From NCBI GenBank assembly GCA_018336035.1, contig JAGXRD010000083.1, forward strand, positions 1-64,000: a stretch of 64,000 nucleotides of DNA, in the 5' to 3' direction. Made by a program: the position numbers and the translations under genes. The DNA is from Alphaproteobacteria bacterium. Its GTDB lineage: Bacteria; Pseudomonadota; Alphaproteobacteria; Ferrovibrionales; Ferrovibrionaceae. The notes beneath the pieces were generated by a model. That model was given only the letters and a program-made list of their open reading frames with translations. It was not told the DNA's origin and ran no database searches. This document shows positions 18,807 through 27,637 of this stretch, one piece after another; positions within the stretch are counted from its first letter, which is position 1; the number at the start of each line of letters is the position of its first letter.

Positions 18807-19857
18807 CGCGCACCTCGAAATGGGTCGGCTTGCCGAGGCTGCGCCCGCTGCGCGACACCCAGTCGGCCACCCAGTCCATCATGCTGGCCAGCGAGATGCG
18901 CGGATAGCCGAACAGGCGCGCGGCTTCGGCGGCATTGTTGAGCCAGGCAGTCGGCGCTTCCTCGCCGGTCACAATGGCCTTCTTGCCGAAGCGCTTTGCG
19001 AAGCTTTCCGCCAGCCAGCGCACGGCAATGGTTTCGGGGCCGGTGACGTTCAGCGGCGAGGTCGGCACGGTCGCGGCCTTCAGGCAGCGCAGCGCCTGCG
19101 CATTGGCATCGCCCTGCCAGATCACGTTGACATGGCCCATCGTCACGTCGACTGGTTCGCCGCGCATCACCGCGGCGGCCACGTCGTGCAGCACGCCATA
19201 ACGCAGGTCGATGGCGTAGTTCAGGCGGAACAGCCGGCCCGGCGTGTGATGCACCTGCGAGAAGTGCTCGAACATACGTTCGCGGCCAATGCAGGACATC
19301 GCGTATTCGCCCGGCGGATTGGGCGCCATCTCCTCGGTCGAACCCTGGCTGGCAACCGGCACGAAGGGATAGACGCAGCCGGTCGAGAAAGCGACGATCC
19401 GTGCGTCGTGGAAGCGTTCCGCCACCAGCGCCGGCACATGGGCATTCATCGCCCAGGTCAGCGCCTGATTGCCGCTGGCGCCGAATTTGCGCCCGGCCAT
19501 GAAGATCACATTTTTCACGCGCGGCAGTTTTTCCACGGCCGCGCGATCCATAAGGTCGGCGGCGACGGTTTCGATCCCGTGGTTTTCCAGACCTTCCTTC
19601 AGGCCCTTCTCGCTGAAGCGCGCCACACCGATCACGCGCTTGTTAGGTGCTGCACGTTTGGCCAGGCGCGCCAGCGTCGGGCCCATCTTGCCGCCAACGC
19701 CCAGGATCATGATGTCGCCATCGGTGGCTTCCAGATCGGCAGCCAGCGCACGGCTCGGCCGCGTCATGAATTCTTCCAGTGCGGCCTCATCGGCAAAACC
19801 GGTTGGCAGCGCGCTATCGTCGAGCCAGAGGTCTTTTTTCATGTCTTGCTTGGTCAT
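18793..19857 (-). CDS. NAD-dependent epimerase/dehydratase-family protein (extended SDR, atypical active site)
   Basis: A 354-residue protein. The Rossmann fold begins near residue 50 with '[19 protein letters not shown]', a GxxGxxG motif. Further marks are '[10 protein letters not shown]', '[12 protein letters not shown]' (the catalytic Ser/Thr strand) and the substrate-side '[17 protein letters not shown]'. The catalytic motif is unusual: where extended SDRs carry YxxxK this protein reads '[12 protein letters not shown]', with cysteine in the lysine position. It may be catalytically altered or have shifted chemistry. It overlaps the permease stop by four bases at one end and the GNAT gene at the other. 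Confidence 0.85.
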   Translation of the reverse strand: MTKQDMKKDLWLDDSALPTGFADEAALEEFMTRPSRALAADLEATDGDIMILGVGGKMGPTLARLAKRAAPNKRVIGVARFSEKGLKEGLENHGIETVAADLMDRAAVEKLPRVKNVIFMAGRKFGASGNQALTWAMNAHVPALVAERFHDARIVAFSTGCVYPFVPVASQGSTEEMAPNPPGEYAMSCIGRERMFEHFSQVHHTPGRLFRLNYAIDLRYGVLHDVAAAVMRGEPVDVTMGHVNVIWQGDANAQALRCLKAATVPTSPLNVTGPETIAVRWLAESFAKRFGKKAIVTGEEAPTAWLNNAAEAARLFGYPRISLASMMDWVADWVSRSGRSLGKPTHFEVRDGTY

Positions 19858-20657
19858 GACGAAATCCTCGCATCCTTGCGAACCAGCAGATGTTCCAGCA
19901 GCAGCACCAGCAGATACAGCGCGATGCCGAGCAGGGTGATGAGAATGACGGCCATGAACATGGCCGGTGTATCCAGCGCGGCCTGCACCTGGATCATCAG
20001 GTAGCCAAGGCCTTTATCGGACGAGATGAACTCGCCAACCACGGCGCCGGCGACAGCCAGGATCGCGGCCACCTTCATGCCGGAAAACAGATATGGCAGC
20101 GAGCCCGGCAGCTGGATGTAGATGAAGGTCTGCCAGGGCGAGCCCTTCAGCGACTTCACCAGATCGAGCAGGTCGGGTTCGACTTCCTTCAGGCCGCGGA
20201 CCGTGGTGAGCAGGATCGGGAAGAAGCACAGCGACAGGGTGATCAGGATGTTGGTGCCGATGCCATAGGAGAACCAGACGATGATCAGCGGGCCGAGCGC
20301 CACTTTCGGGATCATGTTCAGCGTGATGAACAGCGGGAAGACCAGCAGGGTGAGCAGCCGCGACCAGGTGAACATCAGCGCCAGCGCCACGCCGGCCACC
20401 ACCGACAGCAGATAGCCGCCGTAGATTTCCTGCGCCGTCACCCAGGTGTTGTTCGCCCAGGCGTAATTGGTTTTCTGCAGTGTGGCGAAGATGGAGCTGG
20501 GTGCGGGCAGGATGAAGGCCGGCAGCTTGGTGGCGCGGACGGCGATTTCCCACAGGATGATGGCGGCGACATGGATCGCCAGGATCATCAGCCAGCGCAG
20601 ATAAGGGCCTTTCGGCTTGTCCTGCGGCGTGTCCGGTTCGGCTGCGGCCATATGCAC
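19854..20657 (-). CDS. ABC transporter permease (SsuC/TauC/ThiX type)
   Basis: A 267-residue inner-membrane permease with six predicted helices, from '[19 protein letters not shown]' to '[22 protein letters not shown]'. The cytoplasmic EAA loop is '[37 protein letters not shown]', which docks the ATPase. It is the first gene of the operon on the minus strand and starts just downstream of an operator-like palindrome (20699-20718). Its ATPase partner is four genes away at the operon end, and its binding protein is on the other side of the tetR gene. Confidence 0.93.
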   Translation of the reverse strand: MHMAAAEPDTPQDKPKGPYLRWLMILAIHVAAIILWEIAVRATKLPAFILPAPSSIFATLQKTNYAWANNTWVTAQEIYGGYLLSVVAGVALALMFTWSRLLTLLVFPLFITLNMIPKVALGPLIIVWFSYGIGTNILITLSLCFFPILLTTVRGLKEVEPDLLDLVKSLKGSPWQTFIYIQLPGSLPYLFSGMKVAAILAVAGAVVGEFISSDKGLGYLMIQVQAALDTPAMFMAVILITLLGIALYLLVLLLEHLLVRKDARISS

Positions 20658-20698
20658 TCCCCTCCTGCTGCGGGCAGCCTAGCAGGCTGTTTTGGGTT

Positions 20699-20718
20699 AA
20701 TCAACCAACCAGTTGATT
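20699..20718. promoter_or_regulatory. Candidate TetR operator upstream of the ABC operon
   Basis: An inverted repeat, AATCAAC - six bases - GTTGATT. Within it, CCAACCAGTTGATT (20705-20718) matches 13 of 14 bases of the site at 21440-21453 on the other side of the regulator gene. It lies 42 bases before the permease start and between that gene and the tetR stop, where a repressor of the operon would act. Confidence 0.6.
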
Positions 20719-20742
20719 GGAAGCTGGGTGTTTGAAATGGCG

Positions 20743-21423
20743 CTATTCGGGCCGTAAAGCCCCCATCGCGAAAGCGATGATATGCCGGCGACGCTCGGCC
20801 ACGGCCTTGGGCTTGTCGAGCGCGCGGCCGAAAATGGCCGAGAGCGTGCGGTTATTCGAGAAGAAGAAATACGACAGGCCGGCAATCGAAATGTAGAGCT
20901 GCACCGGATCAAGGTCGGCGCGGAACACACCCTCCTTCGCGCCGCGCTCGATGGTTTCCTGCATCAAACTGACCAGCGGCGAATGCATCTGCTCCAGTCG
21001 CTGCGAGCCGCGGATATGGCGGCCTTCCTGGCGGTTCTCATCATTCAGCAGGGCGATGAATTCCGGATGTTCGGCCAGGTAATCGAAGGAAAACCCGATC
21101 AGCCGCTCCATCGCGGCTTCTGGCGACAGATCGCCCAGATGCAGTGCGCGTTCGCGCTCGCGGATCTCGGCATAGACCGTCTCCAGCGCGGCGGCGTAGA
21201 TGTCATCCTTGCTGCCGAAATAGTGGTAGACGAGCTGCTTGTTGACGCCTGCGCGCTGCGCGATCTCGTCGATGCGGGCGCCGGCCAGCCCCTTGCCGGC
21301 AAATTCCGCCACTGCCGCGCGCAGCAGCGCAGCCTTCGTCGCCACCGGGTCGCGACGGCGTGCGTCGCCGTCTTCCCGGGCCCCCTCGCGGGCGGCGCCT
21401 CGATCTGCAGCAGGGCCTGCCAT
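20743..21423 (-). CDS. TetR/AcrR-family transcriptional regulator
   Basis: About 226 residues. The N-terminal helix-turn-helix is canonical ('ALLRAAVAEFAGKGLAGARIDEIAQRAGVNKQLVYHYFGSKDDIYAAAL', residues ~32-80). The ligand-binding half has 'MERLIGFSFDYLAEHPEFIALLNDENRQEGRHI' and 'LYISIAGLSYFFFSNN', a pattern shared with TetR proteins near catabolic genes. The start at 21423 is chosen; 21429 is also in frame. The divergent binding protein and the downstream ABC operon each carry a near-identical palindrome, so this protein probably represses both and releases them when the imported compound or a derivative binds. Confidence 0.93.
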   Translation of the reverse strand: MAGPAADRGAAREGAREDGDARRRDPVATKAALLRAAVAEFAGKGLAGARIDEIAQRAGVNKQLVYHYFGSKDDIYAAALETVYAEIRERERALHLGDLSPEAAMERLIGFSFDYLAEHPEFIALLNDENRQEGRHIRGSQRLEQMHSPLVSLMQETIERGAKEGVFRADLDPVQLYISIAGLSYFFFSNNRTLSAIFGRALDKPKAVAERRRHIIAFAMGALRPE

Positions 21424-21436
21424 ACTCATCTCTTAT

Positions 21437-21455
21437 CATCCAACTAGTTGATTAA
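21437..21455. promoter_or_regulatory. Candidate TetR operator between tetR and the ABC binding-protein gene
   Basis: The ten-base palindrome CAACTAGTTG sits inside CCAACTAGTTGATT (21440-21453). It differs by one base from the site at 20705-20718. It lies 14 bases before the tetR start and about 100 before the divergent binding-protein gene, so it could serve autoregulation and control of the importer. Confidence 0.65.
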
Positions 21456-21552
21456 TTATTGACCGGTTCGCTGCGGTCTGGCTAGAGTTTCTTTCAGACC
21501 CGGCGGGGGCCGGGCCCAGACTTGGCCGAATCACAACATACAGGGGACCATC

Positions 21553-22551
21553 ATGACATCACGTCGAGTTCTTGCCATCGCGGTAGCGGCGGCCCTGCTG
21601 CCGGCCGGCGGCGCTTTCGCCCAGGCCAAGGAAAAGGTCAACCTGCTGCTGAACTGGGTGCCGACCGCCGATCACTCGCCCTACTACTACGCCAAGGCGC
21701 AGGGCTGGTACGAGCAGGCCGGCCTGGATGTGAATATCGAGAGCGGCAAAGGCTCGGGCGTCTCGGCCCAGCGCGTGGGCGCGGCCAACACCGAATTCGC
21801 CATTGCCGACATGGCCACCGCGCTGGTGGCCAAGAGCAAGGGCGCCGATGTGGTGGCGGTGATGACCGTTTATGCCAACTCGCCGCAGGGCTTCTACTGG
21901 CTCAAGAGTTCCGGGATCACCGGCGCGAAGGACTTCCCCGGCAAGAAGCTGGGCAATCCGCCGGGCGACGCCTCGCGCGTGATGTGGCCGGCCTTTGCCA
22001 AGCAGGTCGGCATCGCCACCGACAGCGTCACCTTCGTCAACATCACGCCGCAGGCCAAGGTGGCATCGTTGAAGGCCAAGGCGATCGACATCACCAGCGA
22101 CTTCTACAACGAGCATGACCTGAAGGTGCGCGAATTCGGCGCCGATCTGGGCTTCCTGGCCTGGCGCGATATCGGCCTAAATCTCTATGGCAACTCGATC
22201 ATCGTGAACGGCGAATATCTCGGCAAGAACAAGGACAAGGTCGCCAAGTTCGTGTCGGTGTCGCAGAAGGCCTTTGCCGCCTGCGTCGCCGATGTCAGCC
22301 CCTGCCTGAAGGCGCTGATGACCGGCGTCAGCGGCCTGGACGAAGCCAACCAGCGTGACCAGTGGAACCGCATCAAGGAACTGATGACCGACCCGACCAC
22401 CACCGGCGTCGCGCTGGGCGCCTTCGATGCCAAGCGCATGCAGAACGACTACGACATGGTGAAGACCTATTTCGGCATGGAGAAGGACTTCGATGTCTCC
22501 AAGGTCTACAGCAACGACTTCCTCGACAAGAACGTGAAGATGAAGAAGTAA
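21553..22551 (+). CDS. ABC transporter substrate-binding protein, NMT1/THI5-like
   Basis: A 332-residue periplasmic binding protein of the NMT1/SsuA group. It has a signal peptide ending in 'GGAFA' (cleavage near residue 23). The mature part starts 'VNLLLNWVPTADHSPYYYAKAQGWYEQAGLDVNIESGKGSG', the family signature for binding pyrimidine-like, thiamine-precursor or sulfonate-like ligands. 'EFAIADMATALVAKSKGADVVAVMTVYA' is the hinge region. An AGGGGA lies about six bases before the ATG. It is divergent from tetR and separate from the permease/ATPase operon, with its own terminator, so it is expressed alone, probably in excess. Confidence 0.92.
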   Translation: MTSRRVLAIAVAAALLPAGGAFAQAKEKVNLLLNWVPTADHSPYYYAKAQGWYEQAGLDVNIESGKGSGVSAQRVGAANTEFAIADMATALVAKSKGADVVAVMTVYANSPQGFYWLKSSGITGAKDFPGKKLGNPPGDASRVMWPAFAKQVGIATDSVTFVNITPQAKVASLKAKAIDITSDFYNEHDLKVREFGADLGFLAWRDIGLNLYGNSIIVNGEYLGKNKDKVAKFVSVSQKAFAACVADVSPCLKALMTGVSGLDEANQRDQWNRIKELMTDPTTTGVALGAFDAKRMQNDYDMVKTYFGMEKDFDVSKVYSNDFLDKNVKMKK

Positions 22552-22579
22552 GGCGCTGCCAAAATCCTGGCAGTGACTG

Positions 22580-22609
22580 GCGCGGGGCTTCAAAACCCCG
22601 CGCTTTTTT
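22580..22609 (+). terminator. Intrinsic terminator after the binding-protein gene
   Basis: A perfect 8-base stem (GCGCGGGG / CCCCGCGC) with an eight-base loop, followed by six Ts. It lies 28 bases after the stop at 22551 and separates the gene from the downstream MFS transporter. Confidence 0.92.
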
Positions 22610-22731
22610 ATGTCCCGGATATACCTGGTCCGTAGCGGGCGTTTTTGCTGGCCGACACGGCATTCTCTGCTAGGCTTGGCCCAACCGGCGATACAGCCGG
22701 ACAGTCCCCGTTCGTCTCGCAGGCCCTCATC

Positions 22732-23979
22732 ATGACCGACCTCGCCCTTCCCGCCGGCGCCCCTTCGTCCATTCCCAATCGCGACATCAAGGTGATGGCG
22801 CTGATCGGCGTCGCGCATGGCTGCAGCCACTTCTTCCAGCTGGTGCTGCCGCCACTGTTCCCGTTCCTGAAAGACGACTTCGCAGTCAGCTACACCGAAC
22901 TCGGCCTGGTGATGACGCTGTTCTACGTCACCTCCGGCGTGCTGCAGACTCCGGCTGGTTTCCTGGTCGACCGTATCGGCGCGCGCAACGTGCTGATCGG
23001 TGGCCTCGGCCTCTTCTGCACCGCGATCCTGCTCTATGGTCTGGTGCCGAGTTACTGGATGCTGCTGCCCGTCGCCATTCTCGCCGGTGCCGGCAACAGC
23101 GTGTTCCATCCCGCCGATTTCTCGATCCTCAATGCCTCGGTCGATCAGAAGCGACTGGGCCGCGCCTATGGCACGCATACGCTGGGCGGCAATCTCGGCT
23201 GGGGCTTGGCACCGGTGCTAATGGCCGGTGGTGCAGCCCTGTTCGGCTGGCGCGCGGCACCGATCATTGCCGCCCTCGTCGGCTACGCCATTCTTGCTGC
23301 GGTGCTGATGAACCGTGACCTGCTGAAGGAAGATGCCAGCGCCGCACGGCGCGCGGCTGCCAAGGCCGGTGAGAAAACCGAAGCGCTTGGGCCCCTGCTC
23401 AGCCTGCCGGTGGTGATGTGCTTCGGCTATTTCCTGCTGCTGTCCTTCGCCCTGATCGGCGTGCAGAATTTCCTGCCCGCCACGCTGGAGGCGCTGTATG
23501 GCACACCGCTGACGCTGGCGACCACGACGCTGACTGGTTTCCTGCTTGGCGCGTCAGCGGGCGTCATGGTCGGCGGCTGGGTGGCCGACAAGGGCGTGAA
23601 GCTCGAAGCCATCGTGATCTGCGGCCTGCTGGGCTCGGCCGCGCTCATGCTGGTCGTCGCCAATCTCAACCTGCCGGCAGCAATGCTCGTGGCTGCCATT
23701 GCCGGCGCCGGTTTCCTGCAGGGCTTCACGACGCCCTCGCGCGACCTGATCGTGCGTGGTGCTGCACCCAAGGGCGCGTCGGGCCGCGTGTTCGGCTTCG
23801 TCTATTCCGGCCTCGATGCCGGCTCAGCCATGGCGCCACTGGCGATTGGATTGCTGCTCGATCACGGCCGCGCCGATTATGTGCTGTGGTTCGTCGCCCT
23901 GATGCTGGCGCTCACCACCCTGACGGCCGTGGCGATCCGGCAGAGTTCCACTCGCAGCGTGACAGCTGCGGCGGAATAA
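22732..23979 (+). CDS. MFS transporter
   Basis: About 415 residues, with twelve predicted helices and the inter-helix 2/3 motif 'GFLVDRIGARNVLIGG'. The second half repeats it as 'GGWVADKGVKLEAIVICG'. The start region 'IKVMALIGVAHGCSHFFQLVLPPLFPFLKDDF' resembles MFS members related to fosmidomycin-resistance or oxalate/formate antiporters. I chose the ATG at 22732; an earlier in-frame start at 22645 adds a non-hydrophobic tail that overlaps the promoter. The substrate is unknown. It follows the binding protein after a terminator and ends 10 bases before a convergent gene. Confidence 0.88.
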   Translation: MTDLALPAGAPSSIPNRDIKVMALIGVAHGCSHFFQLVLPPLFPFLKDDFAVSYTELGLVMTLFYVTSGVLQTPAGFLVDRIGARNVLIGGLGLFCTAILLYGLVPSYWMLLPVAILAGAGNSVFHPADFSILNASVDQKRLGRAYGTHTLGGNLGWGLAPVLMAGGAALFGWRAAPIIAALVGYAILAAVLMNRDLLKEDASAARRAAAKAGEKTEALGPLLSLPVVMCFGYFLLLSFALIGVQNFLPATLEALYGTPLTLATTTLTGFLLGASAGVMVGGWVADKGVKLEAIVICGLLGSAALMLVVANLNLPAAMLVAAIAGAGFLQGFTTPSRDLIVRGAAPKGASGRVFGFVYSGLDAGSAMAPLAIGLLLDHGRADYVLWFVALMLALTTLTAVAIRQSSTRSVTAAAE

Positions 23980-23980
23980 C

Positions 23981-23999
23981 GCCGGCCCGTCAGGCCGGC
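23981..23999. terminator. Hairpin at the junction of convergent genes
   Basis: A seven-base perfect stem, GCCGGCC / GGCCGGC, with a five-base loop, directly after the MFS stop and reaching into the 3' end of the convergent gene. There is no T run, so termination may be weak or Rho-aided. Confidence 0.45.
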
Positions 24000-24376
24000 A
24001 GCGTCTCGGCCACGAAGGTCTTGCTGATCACCACCCAGCTTCCGTCCAGCTTGATCAGGCTGAGATAATCGGTGAAGAAGCGCGGCGCGATGGCGCAGTT
24101 CAGCTTCACCAGCGCCGTATTCGGCCCGGTGATATCCACCGACAGGATGCGCTCATGCTCGCGGGTCAGGCCGTTGGCCTTGGGCGACGGACGGCTTTCC
24201 ACCGCTTTGCACCAGTCTTCGCGTGGCAGATGGACCAGCTTGCCGTCAGCACCGGCGGCGAACAGGCTGGAGGCCGGATGGAAAGACTGGCGCAGTTTCG
24301 CCGTATCGCCTTCGTAGAGGCCATCCAGATAGACCTGAACCGTGGCGAGAATCTCGTTGACCTGTGCGTTGCTCAT
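23990..24376 (-). CDS. SnoaL/NTF2-like protein (lumazine-binding-like)
   Basis: A 128-residue single-domain protein of the NTF2-like fold. The pattern is 'VNEILATVQVYLDGLYEGDTAKLRQSFHPASSLF', a helix plus first cone strands, then 'PREDWCKAV', then 'ILSVDITGPNTALVKLNCAIAPRFFTDYLSLIKLDGSWVVISKTF'. This matches the putative lumazine-binding/NTF2 group, usually small enzymes or binding proteins of uncharacterised role. It ends at the convergent MFS gene; upstream, 74 bases separate it from the deaminase gene, so it may be transcribed after it. Confidence 0.85.
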   Translation of the reverse strand: MSNAQVNEILATVQVYLDGLYEGDTAKLRQSFHPASSLFAAGADGKLVHLPREDWCKAVESRPSPKANGLTREHERILSVDITGPNTALVKLNCAIAPRFFTDYLSLIKLDGSWVVISKTFVAETLPA

Positions 24377-24450
24377 CGGGGCTCCTCCTGTTGACGCGCA
24401 GCAGAGCAGCCGGCCGCAGCGTGGTCAAGCCCGCGAATGCATCCCGACAA

Positions 24451-24882
24451 TCAGGGCTTGCGATGATATTTCAGCGGCAGAAGTTCAGACGGGTTATAGG
24501 CGCGCAGGCCGCCGGTCGCCGCGTCGTCACTCAGCAGCACGCGGGCCTCCGGCGCGAAGTCGCGCAGCATCTCGCGGCAGATGCCGCAGGGCGCCACCAC
24601 CTGAATTTGCTGGTTCTGCTCGGTCGGACGCGGATGCCGCACCGAGACAATGTCGGTGATTGGATCGTTCGGTCCGATCTGTGCCATCGCCTGACCGACC
24701 GCCACCGCCTCGGCACAGACCGAGGCGCGGCCGACATACGTATCGAGGTGCAGGCCGGTCACGATCCTGCCGGACTTCGTGCGAAGCGCGGCGGCGATGT
24801 GATGGCGGCCGACGATGTAACGCTGGCGGATCAGCGCCGAAGCGGCCTCCAACAGTTCCTGATCGGTCGGCGTCATGCTCAT
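24451..24882 (-). CDS. Cytidine/blasticidin-S-deaminase-like zinc deaminase
   Basis: A 143-residue protein with the two zinc motifs of the cytidine-deaminase superfamily: 'SVCAEAVAVG' (Cys and catalytic Glu) and 'PCGICREML' (two Cys). 'SVCAE' without the usual AERxA resembles blasticidin-S deaminase-type enzymes more than housekeeping Cdd. The substrate is therefore uncertain: cytidine or another aminopyrimidine nucleoside. Its ATG overlaps the valS stop by four bases, so it is translated with valS. Confidence 0.85.
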   Translation of the reverse strand: MSMTPTDQELLEAASALIRQRYIVGRHHIAAALRTKSGRIVTGLHLDTYVGRASVCAEAVAVGQAMAQIGPNDPITDIVSVRHPRPTEQNQQIQVVAPCGICREMLRDFAPEARVLLSDDAATGGLRAYNPSELLPLKYHRKP

Positions 24883-27518
24883 CCCAGCTGCTGCAGCGCG
24901 TCGGCCAGCTTTTCGGCCAGCGAGGTCTGCGTCGCGCGGCGTTCATGCTGTTCGTCGACAACAGCCTGCGGCGCGCGCGACATGAAGGTCTGGTCGCCCA
25001 GCTTGGTGTCGATCTTGGCGATCTCGGCCAGCGCCTTCTCGCGTTCCTTGCCCAGGCGCTGCTTTTCCTTGGCGATGTCGATCACATCGGCCAGCGGCAG
25101 CACGAAGGTCGCTTCATCCACCACGATGCGCGCAGATCCCTGGGGCGCGCTCTGATTCTCAGAGAGAGTCTCGATGCGAGCCAGCCGCTTGATCGGGTCG
25201 GCATGACGCGCCAGACGCGCCGCCGTCTCGGCGTTGCCGTCATTGGCGATCATGGCAATCTTGGCGCCGGCCGGCACATTCAGCGCAGACCGCGCCGCGC
25301 GCACGCCGTCGATCAGGCGGATCAGCCAGTCGATCTCGGCAGACGCCGCCTTGTCCTCTGCACGCTCACCGTCCTTCGGCCAGTCGCGCAGCATCAGGAA
25401 GCCGTCGGGCGCGCCATACAGCTTTTCCCACAGCTCTTCCGTCACATAGGGCATGAAGGGATGCAGCAGGTGAATCAACTGGCGCAGCACATAGGCGCAG
25501 GTCGCCTGCGTCTCGGCCTTGAGTGCCGCATCCTCGCCCATCAGCGCCGGCTTGATCAGCTCGAGATACCAGTCGCAGAAGGTACCCCAGGTGAAGTGAT
25601 ACAGCGCGCCGGCCGCCTCGTTGAACTTGTAGGCTGCGAGCGCGGCTTCCACCTCGCGGGCCGCCTTGCCCAGTTCGCCGATCGCCCATTTGTTGACGGT
25701 GTTCTGCACGGCTTCCGGCTTGAAATCAGCCGGCAGAGTGCAACCGTTCATCTCGGCAAAGCGCGCGGCATTCCACAGCTTGGTGGCGAAGTTGCGATAG
25801 CCCTCGACGCGCTGCTCCGACATTTTTACGTCGCGGCCCTGCGCAGCGAAAATGGTCAGCGCAAACCGCAACGCATCGGCGCCGTATTTGCCGATCACGT
25901 CCAAGGGGTCCATCACATTGCCCTTGGTCTTGGACATCTTCTGGCCCTTCTCGTCGCGGACCAGGGCATGGATGTAGACCGTGTGGAACGGCGCCTTCTG
26001 GGTGAAGTGCAGCCCCATCATGATCATGCGGGCAACCCAGAAGAAGATGATGTCGAAGCCGGTGACCAGCACATCGGTCGGGTAATGCGACTTCAGCACG
26101 TCGGTCTGTTCCGGCCAGCCCAGCGTGGAGAACGGCCACAGCGCCGAGGAGAACCAGGTGTCCAGCACGTCTTCGTCACGCGTCAGCTCGGTGGCCTTGC
26201 CGTAATGCTTGGTCGCTTCGGCCTGGGCCTCGGCTTCGTTATAGGCCACGAAGACCTTGCCGTCCGGACCGTACCAGGCCGGGATCTGATGGCCCCACCA
26301 CAGCTGGCGCGAGATGCACCAGGGCTGGATGTTGCGCATCCATTCGAAATAGGTCTTTTCCCAGCTCTTGGGCACGAACTGGATATCGCCCTTCTCCACC
26401 GCCTCGATGGCCGGCTTGGCCAGCACCTCAGCATTCACATACCACTGCTCGGTCAGCCAGGGCTCGATCACCACCTGCGAGCGGTCGCCATGCGGCACCA
26501 TGTGGGTGTTGGGCTCGATCTTCTCCACCAGGCCAAGCTCTTCCAGATCGGCGACGATCTGCTTGCGGGCGGCGAAACGTTCCATGCCGCGGTATTTCTC
26601 CGGCACGTTCTCGTTCAGCTTCGCATGCTTGTCGAAGATGTTGATCATCTCGAGCTTGTGGCGCTTGCCAACTTCGAAGTCGTTGAAGTCATGTGCCGGC
26701 GTCATCTTCACTGCGCCCGAGCCCTTCTCGGGATCGGAATACTCATCGGCCACGATGGGAATGCGGCGGCCGACCAGCGGCAAGATCGCAAACTTGCCGA
26801 TCAGGCTCTGGTAGCGCTCGTCATCCGGATGCACGGCAATGCCGGTATCGCCCAGCATCGTTTCCGGCCGCGTCGTCGCCACCGTGATGAAAGTGTCGGT
26901 CATGCCCTCGACGGGATAGCGGAAATACCAGAGATGGGATTTCACCTCATGCTGCTCGACCTCGAGATCCGAGATCGCGGTCAGCAGTTTTGGATCCCAG
27001 TTTACCAGACGCTGATCCTTGTAGATCAGGCCCTGGCGATAGAGTTCGACGAAGACCTTGAGCACGGCCTCGGACAGGCCATCGTCCATGGTGAAGCGTT
27101 CACGGCTCCAGTCGCAGCTTTCGCCAAGCCGGCGCTGCTGACCGGTGATCATGCCGCCGGATTCCGCCTTCCATTCCCAGACGCGCTCGATGAACTTGTC
27201 GCGGCCCATCTGGTGGCGGTTCATCTGCTGCGCGGCGAGCTGACGCTCCACCACCATCTGGGTGGCGATGCCGGCATGGTCGGTGCCCGGCTGCCACAGC
27301 GCATCAAAGCCGCGCATGCGGTGATAGCGGATCAGGATGTCCTGCAGGGTGTGATTGAGCGCATGGCCCATATGCAGGCTGCCGGTCACATTCGGCGGCG
27401 GCAGGGCGATGGTGTAGGGCTTGCCCGACTTCACGCCGACCTTGAACGCGCCGCCCTCTTCCCAGGCCTTGTACAGGCGGGCTTCGACGTCCTGGGGGGA
27501 AAAACTCTTGTCCAGCAT
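24879..27518 (-). CDS. valS: Valyl-tRNA synthetase
   Basis: An 879-residue class I synthetase. The HIGH signature is 'PPPNVTGSLHMGHALNHTL' and the KMSKS loop is 'KGQKMSKTKGNVMDPLD'. The editing domain contains 'TTRPETMLGDTGIAVHPDDERY', and the anticodon-binding region 'LELIKPAL' and later blocks follow. The C-terminal coiled-coil arm ('AKEKQRLGKEREKALAEIAKIDTKLGD') is present. The length is normal. It is in the minus-strand run popZ - valS - deaminase; the popZ-valS adjacency is common in alphaproteobacteria. A 967-residue plus-strand frame covering this gene is an antisense shadow. Confidence 0.98.
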   Translation of the reverse strand: MLDKSFSPQDVEARLYKAWEEGGAFKVGVKSGKPYTIALPPPNVTGSLHMGHALNHTLQDILIRYHRMRGFDALWQPGTDHAGIATQMVVERQLAAQQMNRHQMGRDKFIERVWEWKAESGGMITGQQRRLGESCDWSRERFTMDDGLSEAVLKVFVELYRQGLIYKDQRLVNWDPKLLTAISDLEVEQHEVKSHLWYFRYPVEGMTDTFITVATTRPETMLGDTGIAVHPDDERYQSLIGKFAILPLVGRRIPIVADEYSDPEKGSGAVKMTPAHDFNDFEVGKRHKLEMINIFDKHAKLNENVPEKYRGMERFAARKQIVADLEELGLVEKIEPNTHMVPHGDRSQVVIEPWLTEQWYVNAEVLAKPAIEAVEKGDIQFVPKSWEKTYFEWMRNIQPWCISRQLWWGHQIPAWYGPDGKVFVAYNEAEAQAEATKHYGKATELTRDEDVLDTWFSSALWPFSTLGWPEQTDVLKSHYPTDVLVTGFDIIFFWVARMIMMGLHFTQKAPFHTVYIHALVRDEKGQKMSKTKGNVMDPLDVIGKYGADALRFALTIFAAQGRDVKMSEQRVEGYRNFATKLWNAARFAEMNGCTLPADFKPEAVQNTVNKWAIGELGKAAREVEAALAAYKFNEAAGALYHFTWGTFCDWYLELIKPALMGEDAALKAETQATCAYVLRQLIHLLHPFMPYVTEELWEKLYGAPDGFLMLRDWPKDGERAEDKAASAEIDWLIRLIDGVRAARSALNVPAGAKIAMIANDGNAETAARLARHADPIKRLARIETLSENQSAPQGSARIVVDEATFVLPLADVIDIAKEKQRLGKEREKALAEIAKIDTKLGDQTFMSRAPQAVVDEQHERRATQTSLAEKLADALQQLG

Positions 27519-27637
27519 GGTGGCAACTCAGGCTTCAGGGCTTACGGGAAAGGGCGGAAATAAAAGACGATCCGGCAGCAGCAGTCCAGCCCCCGGCCGG
27601 GCGGTCGGAGAGCAGAGGCACGGCCAAAACCGCGATT

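Noticed and set aside
24660-27563. A 967-residue plus-strand frame opposite valS
   Set aside because: It is antisense to an unmistakable valyl-tRNA synthetase with intact HIGH and KMSKS motifs. Its composition is typical of a GC-rich shadow frame.
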